This document shows positions 16,701 through 27,455 of a stretch of DNA of 64,000 bases, piece after piece. Position 1 is the stretch's first letter, and the number at the start of each line of letters is the position of its first letter. The stretch is from Microbacterium sp. 10M-3C3 (GTDB taxonomy: Bacteria; Actinomycetota; Actinomycetes; Actinomycetales; Microbacteriaceae): contig NZ_CP034245.1 of assembly GCF_003931875.1 (NCBI RefSeq), positions 310,001 through 374,000 on the forward strand. The letters run 5' to 3'. The notes below the pieces were generated by a model. It saw nothing but the letters and a program-made list of their open reading frames with translations, made no database searches and was not told the origin of the DNA. Made by a program: the position numbers and the translations under genes.

Positions 16701-17252
16701 ATGCGTGCGGCCGACATCCCCGACGACATCTCGCAGGTGCTCCTCACCGAAGAGCAGATCCAGGACAAGCTCGCGGAGCTCGCCGCCCGGGTCGCCGCCG
16801 ACTACGCCGGCAAGGACCTGCTGCTGGTCGGCGTGCTCAAGGGCGCCGTCATGGTGATGGCCGACTTCGCGCGGCACCTGCCCATGCACATGGAGATGGA
16901 CTGGATGGCGGTGTCGTCCTACGGCACCGGCACCCGGTCGAGCGGTGTCGTGCAGATCCGCAAAGACCTCGACACCGACCTCCACGGCCGCCACGTGCTG
17001 ATCGTCGAGGACATCATCGACTCCGGCCTGACGCTCAGCTGGCTGCTGGAGAACTTCGCCTCACGCGGCGCCGAGTCGATCGAGATCCTCGCGCTCCTGC
17101 GCAAGCCCGACGCCATGAAGGTGGAGCTCGACTGCCGGTACGTCGGCTTCGACATCCCCAACGACTTCGTCATCGGCTACGGCCTGGACTACGCCGAGCG
17201 CTACCGCAACCTCCGCGACGTCGCGGTGCTCGCCCCCCACGTCTACAGCTGA
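16701..17252 (+). CDS. hpt: Hypoxanthine phosphoribosyltransferase
   Basis: A 183-residue purine salvage enzyme converting hypoxanthine or guanine plus PRPP to IMP or GMP. The PRPP-binding loop is HVLIVEDIIDSGLTL and the base-binding flap region is VSSYGTGTRSSGVV. The C-terminal part FDIPNDFVIGYGLDYAERYRNL is typical. The ATG lies seven bases after TAGGAT (16688-16693). It sits between tilS and ftsH as in other actinobacteria. Confidence 0.95.
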   Translation: MRAADIPDDISQVLLTEEQIQDKLAELAARVAADYAGKDLLLVGVLKGAVMVMADFARHLPMHMEMDWMAVSSYGTGTRSSGVVQIRKDLDTDLHGRHVLIVEDIIDSGLTLSWLLENFASRGAESIEILALLRKPDAMKVELDCRYVGFDIPNDFVIGYGLDYAERYRNLRDVAVLAPHVYS

Positions 17253-17363
17253 CGTACGCCCACGACGAACGCACAGGCCCGGCATAGTCGGCCCGCGTTA
17301 CTCTGAGACGACCGCCTGAGCGGCGGACTCTCGGATGGAAGGGTCTTGGGCGACGCCCGAACC

Positions 17364-19367
<2,004 letters not shown>

Positions 19368-19369
19368 GC

Positions 19370-19957
19370 GTGGCCGTCGACCGCGCCCGCGTCGCCGCGA
19401 TCGTCCACGAGCTGCTCGAGGCGATCGGGGAGGACCCGGACCGTCCGGGCCTCCGCCAGACGCCCGAGCGCGTCGCCGCGGCCTACGAGGAGTTCTTCGC
19501 GGGTGTCGGCGCGGATGCGGCGGCCCCGCTCGCGCAGACGATCTCGGTCACGCGCGGTCCCGCCCCCGACACCCTCCCGTCGGGCGCGGTGATGGTGCGC
19601 GACATCGCGTTCCGCTCGATCTGCGAGCACCATCTGCTGCCCTTCCGCGGTCGCGCGCACATCGCGTACCTGCCGGGCGAGGAGGTCGTGGGGCTCGGCG
19701 CGCTCGCGCGAGTGACGGAGATCCTCTCGTCGCGGCCGCAGGTGCAGGAGCGGCTCGGCGAGCAGATCGCCGACGTGATCGACGACTCCCTGGACTGCCG
19801 CGGCGTGCTCGTCGTGCTCGACGCCGTCCACGAGTGCGTCACGATGCGCGGGCCGCGACAGACCGAGTCGTCGACCGTGACGATCGCCGCCCGCGGCGAG
19901 CTGGCAGAGCCGTTCGCACGTGCCGAGCTCGTCGCGCTCCTGGGGGCGCGGGCATGA
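19370..19957 (+). CDS. folE: GTP cyclohydrolase I
   Basis: A 195-residue enzyme catalysing the first step of folate biosynthesis, GTP to dihydroneopterin triphosphate. Signatures are GEDPDRPGLRQTPERVA, the zinc/active-site ICEHHLLPFRGRAHIAYLP and CRGVLVVLDAVHECVTMRG. The GTG begins two bases after the ftsH stop, and its stop overlaps the folP ATG, so it belongs to one operon. Confidence 0.95.
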   Translation: MAVDRARVAAIVHELLEAIGEDPDRPGLRQTPERVAAAYEEFFAGVGADAAAPLAQTISVTRGPAPDTLPSGAVMVRDIAFRSICEHHLLPFRGRAHIAYLPGEEVVGLGALARVTEILSSRPQVQERLGEQIADVIDDSLDCRGVLVVLDAVHECVTMRGPRQTESSTVTIAARGELAEPFARAELVALLGARA

Positions 19958-20757
19958 GCGTGATCATGGGCATCGTCAACGCCACGCCCGACTCCTTCAG
20001 CGACGGCGGACGCTATCTCGACCCCGACGACGCGATCGCGCACGGCCGCCGCCTGCGCGCGGAGGGCGCCGGCATCGTCGACGTCGGCGGCGAGTCCACG
20101 CGCCCCGGCGCGGAGCGCGTCGACCCGCGCCTCGAACGCGAGCGGGTGCTCCCCGTGGTCACCGCGCTCGCGGGCGACGGCATCGTCGTCAGCATCGACA
20201 CGATGAACGCCGAGACCGCCGTGGCCGCCGCGGCCGCCGGCGCGCGCTACGTCAACGACGTCTCCGGCGGGCTCGCCGACCCCGAGATTCTCGCCGCCGT
20301 CGCGGGCACCGACGCCGACATCGTGCTCGGCCACTGGCGCGGCCCCTCCGGCGACATGTACGCGACCGCCGTCTACGACGACGTCGCCCGCGAGGTCGCC
20401 GCCGAGCTGACCGGCCGCGTCGAGGCGGCCGCCGCCGCGGGCATCCCCCCGGCGCGCATCGTGCTCGACCCCGGCATCGGCTTCGGCAAGCGCGGTGCGC
20501 AGAACTGGCAGACGCTGCGCGCCCTGCCGCAGCTGACGAGTCTCGGACCGCGCGTGCTGATCGGCACGAGCCGCAAGCGCTTCCTCGCCGACGCGCTCGG
20601 CGACGACCCGTCCATCGAGCGACGAGACCTCGCGACGGCGGTGACGAGCGTGCTCGCCGCGCGCGCCGGCGTCTGGGGCGTGCGTGTGCACGATGTCGCC
20701 GCCACCCGCGACGCCCTGCGCGTCGCCGAACTGTGGGAGTCGCCGTGGACGTCGTAG
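19954..20757 (+). CDS. folP: Dihydropteroate synthase
   Basis: A 267-residue TIM-barrel enzyme joining p-aminobenzoate to dihydropterin pyrophosphate; the sulfonamide target. Landmarks are GIVNATPDSFSDGGRY, VDVGGESTRPGA, VSIDTMNAETA, YVNDVSGG, LDPGIGFGK and LIGTSRKRFL, all in order. The ATG overlaps the folE stop (ATGA) and the 3' end overlaps folB. Confidence 0.96.
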   Translation: MSVIMGIVNATPDSFSDGGRYLDPDDAIAHGRRLRAEGAGIVDVGGESTRPGAERVDPRLERERVLPVVTALAGDGIVVSIDTMNAETAVAAAAAGARYVNDVSGGLADPEILAAVAGTDADIVLGHWRGPSGDMYATAVYDDVAREVAAELTGRVEAAAAAGIPPARIVLDPGIGFGKRGAQNWQTLRALPQLTSLGPRVLIGTSRKRFLADALGDDPSIERRDLATAVTSVLAARAGVWGVRVHDVAATRDALRVAELWESPWTS

Positions 20758-21149
20758 ACGAGATCACCATGACGGGGCTGCGCGTGTTCGGCCGCCACGG
20801 CGTGTTCGACCACGAGCGCCGCGACGGCCAGGAGTTCGTGATCGACCTCACCTTGGGCGTCGCGACCACCGCCGCCGCCGCATCCGACGACGTGGCCGAC
20901 ACCGTCCACTACGGCGAGCTCGCCGAGCGGGTCGCCGCGGTCGTCGCGGGCGAGCCCGTGAACCTCATCGAGACGCTCGCGCAGCGGATCGCCGACGCCG
21001 CGCTGAGCGACGAGCGCGTGCAGATCGTCACCGTCACCGTGCACAAGCCGTCCGCGCCGATCACGGTGCCCTTCGACGACGTGTCCGTCACGATCCGGCG
21101 ATCGCGGCCGCTCTCCCGGCCGGCCGGATTCGCCGCGGGACCGCGATGA
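20745..21149 (+). CDS. folB: Dihydroneopterin aldolase
   Basis: A 134-residue enzyme converting dihydroneopterin to 6-hydroxymethyl-dihydropterin. MTGLRVFGRHGVFDHERRDGQ and VHYGELAERV are the family hallmarks, followed by LIETLAQRIAD and VTVHKPSAP. GTG 20745, preceded by GGGAG, overlaps folP by 13 bp; ATG 20769 is a shorter alternative. Confidence 0.94.
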   Translation: MDVVDEITMTGLRVFGRHGVFDHERRDGQEFVIDLTLGVATTAAAASDDVADTVHYGELAERVAAVVAGEPVNLIETLAQRIADAALSDERVQIVTVTVHKPSAPITVPFDDVSVTIRRSRPLSRPAGFAAGPR

Positions 21150-21628
21150 GCGCCCCCGTGGCCGTGGTCGCGGCGGGGTCGAACCTCGGCGATCGCGTCG
21201 AGACGCTCGAGTCGGCGTTCCGCGAGCTCGCCGCGCTCCCGCTCGTCGACCACGTGCGCGTCTCGCGCGCGCTGGAGACCGTCGCAGTGCGCCCCGACGG
21301 CGAGGACGCCGACGCGCCCCGCTACCTCAACGCCGTCGCGCTCGTGCGGACGCGCCTCGCGCCGAGCGTGCTCCTGCTCGAGCTGCACCGCATCGAGGCG
21401 CGGCACGGCCGGGAGCGGCGCGAGCGGTGGGGCGACCGCACGCTCGACCTCGACCTCGTCGCGTGGGGCGACGTGCGCTCCGACGACGCACGGCTCGTGC
21501 TGCCGCATCCGCGTGCCGCCGAGCGCCTCTTCGTGCTCGCACCGTGGCTCGAGCTCGACCCCGACGCGGTGCTGCCCCGCGCCGGCCGCGTCGCCGACCT
21601 CGTCGCGCGCCTCCGGGAGGACGGATGA
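21146..21628 (+). CDS. folK: 2-amino-4-hydroxy-6-hydroxymethyldihydropteridine pyrophosphokinase
   Basis: A 160-residue kinase that pyrophosphorylates 6-hydroxymethyl-dihydropterin using ATP. It contains AAGSNLGDRVETLE, the catalytic ERWGDRTLDLDLVAWGD and LPHPRAAERLFVLAPW. ATG and stop overlap both neighbours (ATGA), continuing the folate operon. Confidence 0.95.
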   Translation: MSAPVAVVAAGSNLGDRVETLESAFRELAALPLVDHVRVSRALETVAVRPDGEDADAPRYLNAVALVRTRLAPSVLLLELHRIEARHGRERRERWGDRTLDLDLVAWGDVRSDDARLVLPHPRAAERLFVLAPWLELDPDAVLPRAGRVADLVARLREDG

Positions 21629-22116
21629 AGCGCACCGGCGCCGGTGTCCTCCTCCTCGTCGCGGCGCTCGGCATCGCGGCCGGCTTCGCGCTCGACAACG
21701 TGCTGACCGCGATGGGGCGCCCGACGTTCACGCCCGCGGTGAGCCTGCCGATCCTGCTGCTGCTCCTCGGCGGCATCGTGCTGGCCCTCGCCATCCCGAT
21801 CTTCCGCGCCACCCGCGGCCGGGCACCGGGGCCGGTCAACCCGTTCCGGGCCCTGCGCATCGCGATCCTCGCCAAGGCGTCCTCCATCGTCGGCGCGGTG
21901 ACCGGGGGACTCGCCGTGGGGCTGCTCGCGTTCGTCCTGACTCGCCCGGCGACACCGTCGCTAGGCTCGTTGGGAACGGTCATCGCGACCGCGGTGTGCG
22001 CAGTGGTGCTCGTCGCGGCGGGGCTGATCGCCGAACAGCTGTGCACCCTGCGGAAGGACGACGATGACGACGAGCCCGGCGGGCCCTCCTCCGGAGTCGA
22101 CGACGCCCTCCGCTGA
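21625..22116 (+). CDS. DUF3180 membrane protein
   Basis: A 163-residue protein with four predicted membrane segments (GAGVLLLVAALGIAAGFAL; LPILLLLLGGIVLALAIPIF; GAVTGGLAVGLLAFVL; VIATAVCAVVLVAAGLIAEQ) and the conserved NPFRALRIAILAKAS. Its position directly after folK is the standard one for DUF3180 in actinobacteria. Function unknown. The C-terminus is acidic and overlaps the next gene by 53 bp. Confidence 0.85.
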   Translation: MKRTGAGVLLLVAALGIAAGFALDNVLTAMGRPTFTPAVSLPILLLLLGGIVLALAIPIFRATRGRAPGPVNPFRALRIAILAKASSIVGAVTGGLAVGLLAFVLTRPATPSLGSLGTVIATAVCAVVLVAAGLIAEQLCTLRKDDDDDEPGGPSSGVDDALR

Positions 22117-22654
22117 CGACGACGCGATCCTGGACCGCGCGACGTTCGAGCGCATCCGCGAACCCCGCGGTGCCGCGCGGCTGCCGCTCGGCGACGGCAC
22201 GTGGCACCAGCTGGCGCGCGCGTATGTCACCGTGCGGCTGATCTCCACCGCCGCGCTGCTCGCGGTCGTGATCGCGGCCGGCTTCGCCGCGCAGACGTGG
22301 TCCGGCACGCCGTGGCCGTGGATCCCGGCAGGAGTCATCGCCGCCGGCTGCGTGTGGACCCTCGCGATCACGCCGCGCCAGGCGCGGTCGTACGGCTACC
22401 AGCTGCGCCGCGACGACCTCGTGTTCCGCCGCGGCATCCTGTGGCAGCGCATGGTGGCGGTGCCCTACGGGCGGATGCAGCTGATCGACATCACCCACGG
22501 ACCGCTCGACCGCGGCTTCGGCATCGCGCAGGTGAAGCTCGTCACCGCCGCCGCGACGACCGGTGTCGTGATCCCCGGGCTCACGCAGGAGGCGGCCGAG
22601 CGCCTGCGCGACACCCTCATCGACGTGGCCGAGACCCGTCGGACCGGCCTGTGA
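22064..22654 (+). CDS. PH domain-containing membrane protein (YdbS-like)
   Basis: A 196-residue protein with two membrane helices (~55-100) followed by a bacterial PH (bPH2/DUF304) domain: YQLRRDDLVFRRGILWQRMVAVPYGRMQLIDITHGPLDRGFGIAQV is the characteristic region. Always paired with a larger YdbT-type protein, as here. Precise role unknown. ATG 22064 gives a 53-bp overlap with the DUF3180 gene; the stop overlaps the next GTG. Confidence 0.85.
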   Translation: MTTSPAGPPPESTTPSADDDAILDRATFERIREPRGAARLPLGDGTWHQLARAYVTVRLISTAALLAVVIAAGFAAQTWSGTPWPWIPAGVIAAGCVWTLAITPRQARSYGYQLRRDDLVFRRGILWQRMVAVPYGRMQLIDITHGPLDRGFGIAQVKLVTAAATTGVVIPGLTQEAAERLRDTLIDVAETRRTGL

Positions 22655-24276
22655 GCGACGTCCCGCTCCCCGACGCGCCGCCGAGCTCGCCTGCCGCGCT
22701 GCCGAGCTCTCCTGCCGCGCCGCCCGCCGAGGATGTGCGCTCGCCGCTCAGCGACGGCGAGTGGCATCGGCTGCATCCGCTGTCACCGCTCCTGCGCGGC
22801 GGCCTGTTCCTCCTCGTCGTGATCGGCCTCGTCGTGGCGAACCTGCGCGAGCGCCTCGTCGAGTGGTTCCTGCCGGCGCTCCTGCCCGACGGCGGCGGGG
22901 AGGCGCCGCCCGATCCGGTCGACTACGTCCTCGACCACGGCCTGCTGCTGGTCGCGGGTCTCGTGGTGCTCGGCGCGCTGCTCGTGCTGCTGGGCATCTT
23001 CTGGCTCTCGTGGCGCTTCCACACCTTCCGGATCACCGGCGACGACGTCGAGGTGCGCTCGGGCGTGCTCTTCCGCACGCACCGGCGTGCGCCGCTCGAT
23101 CGCGTGCAGGGCGTCAACCTCGTCCGACCGCTCGTCGCGCGGCTGCTGGGCCTGGCCAAGCTCGAGGTGGTCGGCGCCGGCACCGACGGCAACGTCAAGC
23201 TCGAGTACCTCTCCACCACGCACGCCGACACGGTGCGCGCCGACATCCTGCGGCTCGCGTCGGGGCGGCGCCTCGCCGAGGCGCGGTCGGCGTCGGCGGA
23301 TGCGGCGGCACCCCGCGGCCGTGTGCAGCAGGCCGCGGGCGTGGTCGGCGCCGGCATCGCCGGCCTCATCGACGGCGAGGACACCGACGTCGCGCCCGAG
23401 TCGGTGGTGCGGATCCCGCCGGCGCGGCTCGCCGCCTCGCGCGTGCTCAGCGGCTCGGTGCTCGGGCTCGCCGTCATCGTCGCGGTCGTGGCCGCCGGCG
23501 CGATCTGGCAGGTGCCGTGGCTGCTCTTCACGTTCATCCCGGCCCTCCTCGGCTTCCTCGCCTACGCGGTCCGCTCGTTCGTGAAGGCGCTGCGGTACTC
23601 GATCGCCCCCACGTCCAGCGGCGTCCGGGTGACCTTCGGGCTGTTCACGACCGTCACCGAGATCCTCCCGCCCGGCCGTGTCCACGCGCTCGAGGTGCGC
23701 CAGTCGCTGTTGTGGCGCCCGTTCGGCTGGTGGACGATCACCGTCAACCGCATCTCCGGCCGCGCGTCGAGCGACACCTCCACCGAGCAGCTGACCACCG
23801 TGCTGCCCGTCGGCACCCGCGCCGACGTCGAGCGCGTGCTCGGGCTGCTGCTGCCCGACGTGAACGACGACGAGCGGCGCCTCGTGCTCGACAGCGGCAT
23901 CGACGTCGGCATCGGCGGCCCGCGCGCCGACGACCCCTTCACGACGACGCCCCGGCGCGGCCGTGTGCTGCGGCCGCTGTCGTGGCGCCGCAACGGCATC
24001 GCGCTCGCCGACGACGTCCTCGTGATGCGCCGCGGCGTCGTGTGGCGCACGCTGACCGTGGTCCCCCTCGCGCGGATGCAGAGCATCGGCCTCGAGCAGG
24101 GTCCGCTCGCACGCGCGCTGCGGCTCGCGAGCCTCACGGCGCACGTCGTCGCCGGCAGCGCCACCACCTCGCTCGGCGCCCTCGACCGCGACGACGCCGT
24201 CGCGATGTTCGCGCGCACCGCCGAGGCCGCGGTCTCCGCCGCCGCATCCGACCGCACGCACCGGTGGGCGCGATGA
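22651..24276 (+). CDS. PH domain-containing membrane protein (YdbT-like)
   Basis: A 541-residue partner of the preceding protein, with three bPH2-like modules: FRITGDDVEVRSGVLFRTHR with PLDRVQGVNLVRPL, then VTFGLFTTVTEILPPGRVHALEV, then LVMRRGVVWRTLTVVPLARMQSI. These are separated by paired membrane helices (~50-115 and ~270-310). An Ala/Pro/Ser-rich N-terminus contains SSPAAL/SSPAAP repeats. GTG start overlaps the upstream stop (GTGA). Confidence 0.83.
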   Translation: MSDVPLPDAPPSSPAALPSSPAAPPAEDVRSPLSDGEWHRLHPLSPLLRGGLFLLVVIGLVVANLRERLVEWFLPALLPDGGGEAPPDPVDYVLDHGLLLVAGLVVLGALLVLLGIFWLSWRFHTFRITGDDVEVRSGVLFRTHRRAPLDRVQGVNLVRPLVARLLGLAKLEVVGAGTDGNVKLEYLSTTHADTVRADILRLASGRRLAEARSASADAAAPRGRVQQAAGVVGAGIAGLIDGEDTDVAPESVVRIPPARLAASRVLSGSVLGLAVIVAVVAAGAIWQVPWLLFTFIPALLGFLAYAVRSFVKALRYSIAPTSSGVRVTFGLFTTVTEILPPGRVHALEVRQSLLWRPFGWWTITVNRISGRASSDTSTEQLTTVLPVGTRADVERVLGLLLPDVNDDERRLVLDSGIDVGIGGPRADDPFTTTPRRGRVLRPLSWRRNGIALADDVLVMRRGVVWRTLTVVPLARMQSIGLEQGPLARALRLASLTAHVVAGSATTSLGALDRDDAVAMFARTAEAAVSAAASDRTHRWAR

Positions 24277-24998
24277 GCCGCGTGCGCGACGGGCGGCTCG
24301 GCGTCGGCGTGATCGGCGGCGGGCGCGTGGGCACCGTCGTCGGAGCGGCCCTGCGCGGCGCCGGGCACGCGTTCATCGGCATCACCGCCGCATCCGACTC
24401 CGACCGCCTGGACGCGCTGCTGCCGGGAGTCGACGTCCTCCCCGCCGACGAGGTGGCGCGCCGCGCGGAGCTCGTCGTCGTCGCCGTGCCCCACGACATC
24501 CTCCCCGACGTCGTGGCCGGCCTCGCCGACGTCGGGGCGTGGCAGCCGGGGCAGCTCGTCATGCACGTCGACGCCGCATACGGATACGGCGTGCTGGAGC
24601 CGGCGCTGCGCAGCGGCGCGATCCCGCTCGCGGTGCACCCGGCGATCAGCTTCACCGGCACGTCGATCGATCTGCGCCAGCTCGCGCAGGGCTATGCCGC
24701 GGTCACCGCCCCGGCGCCGGTGCTGCCCATCGCGCAGGCGCTCGCCGTCGAGCTCGGCTGCGAGCCCGTCGTGATCGCCGAGGCCGACCGTCCCGCGTAC
24801 GCCGAGGCGATCGCCACGGCCACCCAGTTCTCGCGGTCGATCGTGCAGCAGGCGGCGGGGCTGCTCGCGGGCGTGGGGGTGGCGAACCCGGGCGGCTACC
24901 TGTCGGCGCTCGTGCGTTCGACGGTCGATCAGGCGCTCGCCGAGAGCACGCCGGCCGGGCCGGACGCGCTGCCCCCGGACGCTACGATCGACGGATGA
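24273..24998 (+). CDS. Rossmann-like protein with DUF2520
   Basis: A 241-residue protein with an N-terminal NADP-binding motif GVGVIGGGRVGTVVGAAL and a C-terminal helical DUF2520 domain (HPAISFTGTSIDLRQLAQGYAAV, ATATQFSRSIVQQAAGLLA). The family lies beside panC across actinobacteria and resembles ketopantoate reductase in layout, so a pantothenate-related role is often supposed but unproven. ATG and stop overlap both neighbours. A -10-like TACGAT for panC lies inside its last codons. Confidence 0.85.
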   Translation: MSRVRDGRLGVGVIGGGRVGTVVGAALRGAGHAFIGITAASDSDRLDALLPGVDVLPADEVARRAELVVVAVPHDILPDVVAGLADVGAWQPGQLVMHVDAAYGYGVLEPALRSGAIPLAVHPAISFTGTSIDLRQLAQGYAAVTAPAPVLPIAQALAVELGCEPVVIAEADRPAYAEAIATATQFSRSIVQQAAGLLAGVGVANPGGYLSALVRSTVDQALAESTPAGPDALPPDATIDG

Positions 24999-25852
24999 TC
25001 AGCACCGTCGCGGGCTTGCGCGCCGCGCTCGCCGAGATCCGCGACGGTCGGTCCGCCGGCTCCGGCGCACCCGCGGTCGCGTTGCTGTCGACCCTCGGCG
25101 CCCTGCACGACGGGCACATCGACCTCGTCCGGCTCGCGCAGGAGAGCGCCGACGTCGTCGTGGTGTCGCGCTTCGTCAATCCGCTGCGCTTCCGCACCCG
25201 CGACGACGCCGCGGCGTACCCGCAGAGCCCGCGCGAGGACGACGAGCTGCTCGAGTCGCTCGAGGTGGACGTCGTGTTCGCGCCGACCGCGGACGAGCTC
25301 CTGCCCGCCGGGTTCGCGACCACGCGCGTGAGCGCGGGAGATCTGGGCCTGCGTCACGAGGGGCGCGCGCGGCCGTACTACTTCGAGGGCCTCCTCACCG
25401 TCGAGGCGATCCTGTTCCATCTCGTGCAGCCGCAGGTCGCCGTCTACGGAGAACGCGACCTGCAGCGCGTGTTCCTCGTGCGGCGGATGATCCGCGACCT
25501 GTTCTTCGACGTCCGGGTGGTCACGGGGCCGACCGTGCGCGCCGACGACGGCCTGCCGATCTCGTCGCGCATCGCCCTGCTGGACGCCGACGACCGCCGC
25601 GCCGCGGCCAAGCTCACGCAGGCGCTCGACGCCGCCGCATCCACCGCCGACCGCGGTGTCGACGCATGCATCGCGGCCGCGCAGTCCGCCCTCATGGGCG
25701 AGCCGCGCATCCGTCTGGAGTACCTCACCGTGGTCGACCCGGCGACCTTCCTCCCCGTCGACGAGGGCCATGCCGGGCGGGCGACCGCCCTCATCGCCGC
25801 GACGGTCGGTGGGCACCGCTTCATCGACAACACCGACATCTACGTGCACTGA
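24995..25852 (+). CDS. panC: Pantoate-beta-alanine ligase-like protein, divergent active site
   Basis: A 285-residue PanC homologue. The overall fold is clear (LSTLGALHDGHIDLV with HxGH, SRFVNPLRF, PYYFEGLLTV, GERDLQRVFLVRRM, DGLPISSRIALL). Compared with M. tuberculosis PanC several substrate-binding residues differ: Gln of NPxQF is Arg, Lys of GEKD is Arg, the last Gln of DYQQ is Arg, and Asn of SSRN is Ile; PTMG is STLG. Catalysis of pantothenate synthesis is therefore uncertain. panD and coaX, usually between panC and lysS, are absent. A TACGAT hexamer six bases before the ATG suggests an extra leaderless promoter. High confidence in family, low in activity. Confidence 0.8.
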   Translation: MISTVAGLRAALAEIRDGRSAGSGAPAVALLSTLGALHDGHIDLVRLAQESADVVVVSRFVNPLRFRTRDDAAAYPQSPREDDELLESLEVDVVFAPTADELLPAGFATTRVSAGDLGLRHEGRARPYYFEGLLTVEAILFHLVQPQVAVYGERDLQRVFLVRRMIRDLFFDVRVVTGPTVRADDGLPISSRIALLDADDRRAAAKLTQALDAAASTADRGVDACIAAAQSALMGEPRIRLEYLTVVDPATFLPVDEGHAGRATALIAATVGGHRFIDNTDIYVH

Positions 25853-25913
25853 CGGCCCGCGGGCGGCGCCGCGGCCGCCGGTAGACTCGGAAGGACCCCG
25901 AGGAGAACTTCCG

Positions 25914-27455
25914 ATGACCGACGCGCCCGCGAACGACGCCGCTGACGAGCCCTCCGAGGAGGACGTCTTCGAGCAGAAGGCCGTACGCCTGGCCAAGCGC
26001 GAGCGGCTGCTCGCGGAGCGGGCGGATGCGGCGGGCGGGCCGTACCCCGTGACGGTGCCGGTGACGGACACGATCGCCGACGTCCGCGCGCGCTACGGCG
26101 ACCTCGAGGCCGGGGCCGAGACGGGCGTGACGGTCGGGGTCGCCGGCCGGGTCGTCTTCAGCCGGAACACCGGCAAGCTGTGCTTCGCGTCGCTGCAGGC
26201 CGGCGACGGCAGCCGCATCCAGGCGATGGTCTCGCTCGCGAACGTCGGCGAGGAGTCGCTCCAGCAGTGGAAGGAGCTCGTCGACCTCGGCGACCACGTG
26301 TTCGTCTCGGGTGAGGTGGTCTCCAGCCGTCGCGGAGAGCTGTCGATCATGGTGAGCGAGTGGGCGATCGCGGCGAAGGCCGTGCTGCCGCTGCCGAACA
26401 TGTATGCGGAGCTGAGCGAGGAGAGCCGCGTGCGCAGCCGGTTCCTCGACCTCATCGTGCGCGACCGTGCGCGCGAGACGGTCGTCGCGCGCGCGAAGGT
26501 CAACGCGAGCCTGCGGCGCACGTTCGCCGAGCGTGACTTCCTCGAGGTCGAGACCCCGATGCTGCAGGTGCAGCCCGGCGGCGCGAGCGCGCGGCCGTTC
26601 GTGACGCACTCGAACGCGTTCGACGCGGAGCTGTATCTGCGCATCGCCCCCGAGCTGTACCTCAAGCGCGCCGTGGTCGGCGGCATCGAGCGCGTGTTCG
26701 AGATCAACCGCAACTTCCGCAACGAGGGCGCCGACTCCACGCACAGTCCCGAGTTCGCGATGCTCGAGGCCTACCAGGCGTACACGGACTACAACGGCAT
26801 CGCCGACCTCACGCAGGCCCTCGTCCAGGACGCGGCGATCGCCGTGGCCGGCTCGACGACGGTGACGTGGGCCGACGGCACCGAGTACGACCTCGGCGGC
26901 GAGTGGGACCGCCTGTCCATGTACGACTCGCTCAACGACGCGCTCGCCCGGGAGCTCCCCGGCACTGCCCCTGTGACGCCGCAGACGGGGCTCGACGAGC
27001 TGCGCGCCATCGGCGCGGCGGCCGGCGCCGACGCACCCGCGCATGAGACCCACGGCAAGTGGGTCGAGGAGCTGTGGGAGCACTTCGTGAAGCCTGGGCT
27101 CACCCGCCCGACGTTCGTGATGGACTTCCCCCTCGACACGAGCCCGCTCGTCCGCGAGCACCGGTCGATCCCGGGCGTCGTGGAGAAGTGGGACCTGTAT
27201 GTGCGCGGCTTCGAGCTCGCCACCGGATACTCCGAGCTCGTCGACCCGGTGATCCAGCGCGAGCGCTTCACCGAGCAGGCCAAGCTCGCCGCGCGCGGCG
27301 ACGACGAGGCGATGCGCATCGACGAGGAGTTCCTGCGGGCCCTCGAGCACGGCATGCCGCCGAGCGGAGGCATGGGCATGGGGATCGATCGGCTGCTCAT
27401 GGCCATCACGGGGCTCGGCATCCGCGAGACGATCCTCTTCCCGCTCGTCAAGTAG
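25914..27455 (+). CDS. lysS: Lysine-tRNA ligase (class II)
   Basis: A 513-residue class II aminoacyl-tRNA synthetase. An OB-fold anticodon domain (~60-165; GVTVGVAGRVVFSRNTGKLCFASL) precedes the catalytic core with motif 1 (FLEVETPMLQ), motif 2 (FEINRNFRNEGADSTHSPEF) and motif 3 (GGMGMGIDRLLM). An acidic 40-residue N-terminal extension is present. GAGGAG precedes the ATG and TAGACT (25882-25887) is a plausible -10, so it has its own promoter. Its last 8 bp overlap the convergent DUF4192 gene. Confidence 0.96.
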   Translation: MTDAPANDAADEPSEEDVFEQKAVRLAKRERLLAERADAAGGPYPVTVPVTDTIADVRARYGDLEAGAETGVTVGVAGRVVFSRNTGKLCFASLQAGDGSRIQAMVSLANVGEESLQQWKELVDLGDHVFVSGEVVSSRRGELSIMVSEWAIAAKAVLPLPNMYAELSEESRVRSRFLDLIVRDRARETVVARAKVNASLRRTFAERDFLEVETPMLQVQPGGASARPFVTHSNAFDAELYLRIAPELYLKRAVVGGIERVFEINRNFRNEGADSTHSPEFAMLEAYQAYTDYNGIADLTQALVQDAAIAVAGSTTVTWADGTEYDLGGEWDRLSMYDSLNDALARELPGTAPVTPQTGLDELRAIGAAAGADAPAHETHGKWVEELWEHFVKPGLTRPTFVMDFPLDTSPLVREHRSIPGVVEKWDLYVRGFELATGYSELVDPVIQRERFTEQAKLAARGDDEAMRIDEEFLRALEHGMPPSGGMGMGIDRLLMAITGLGIRETILFPLVK

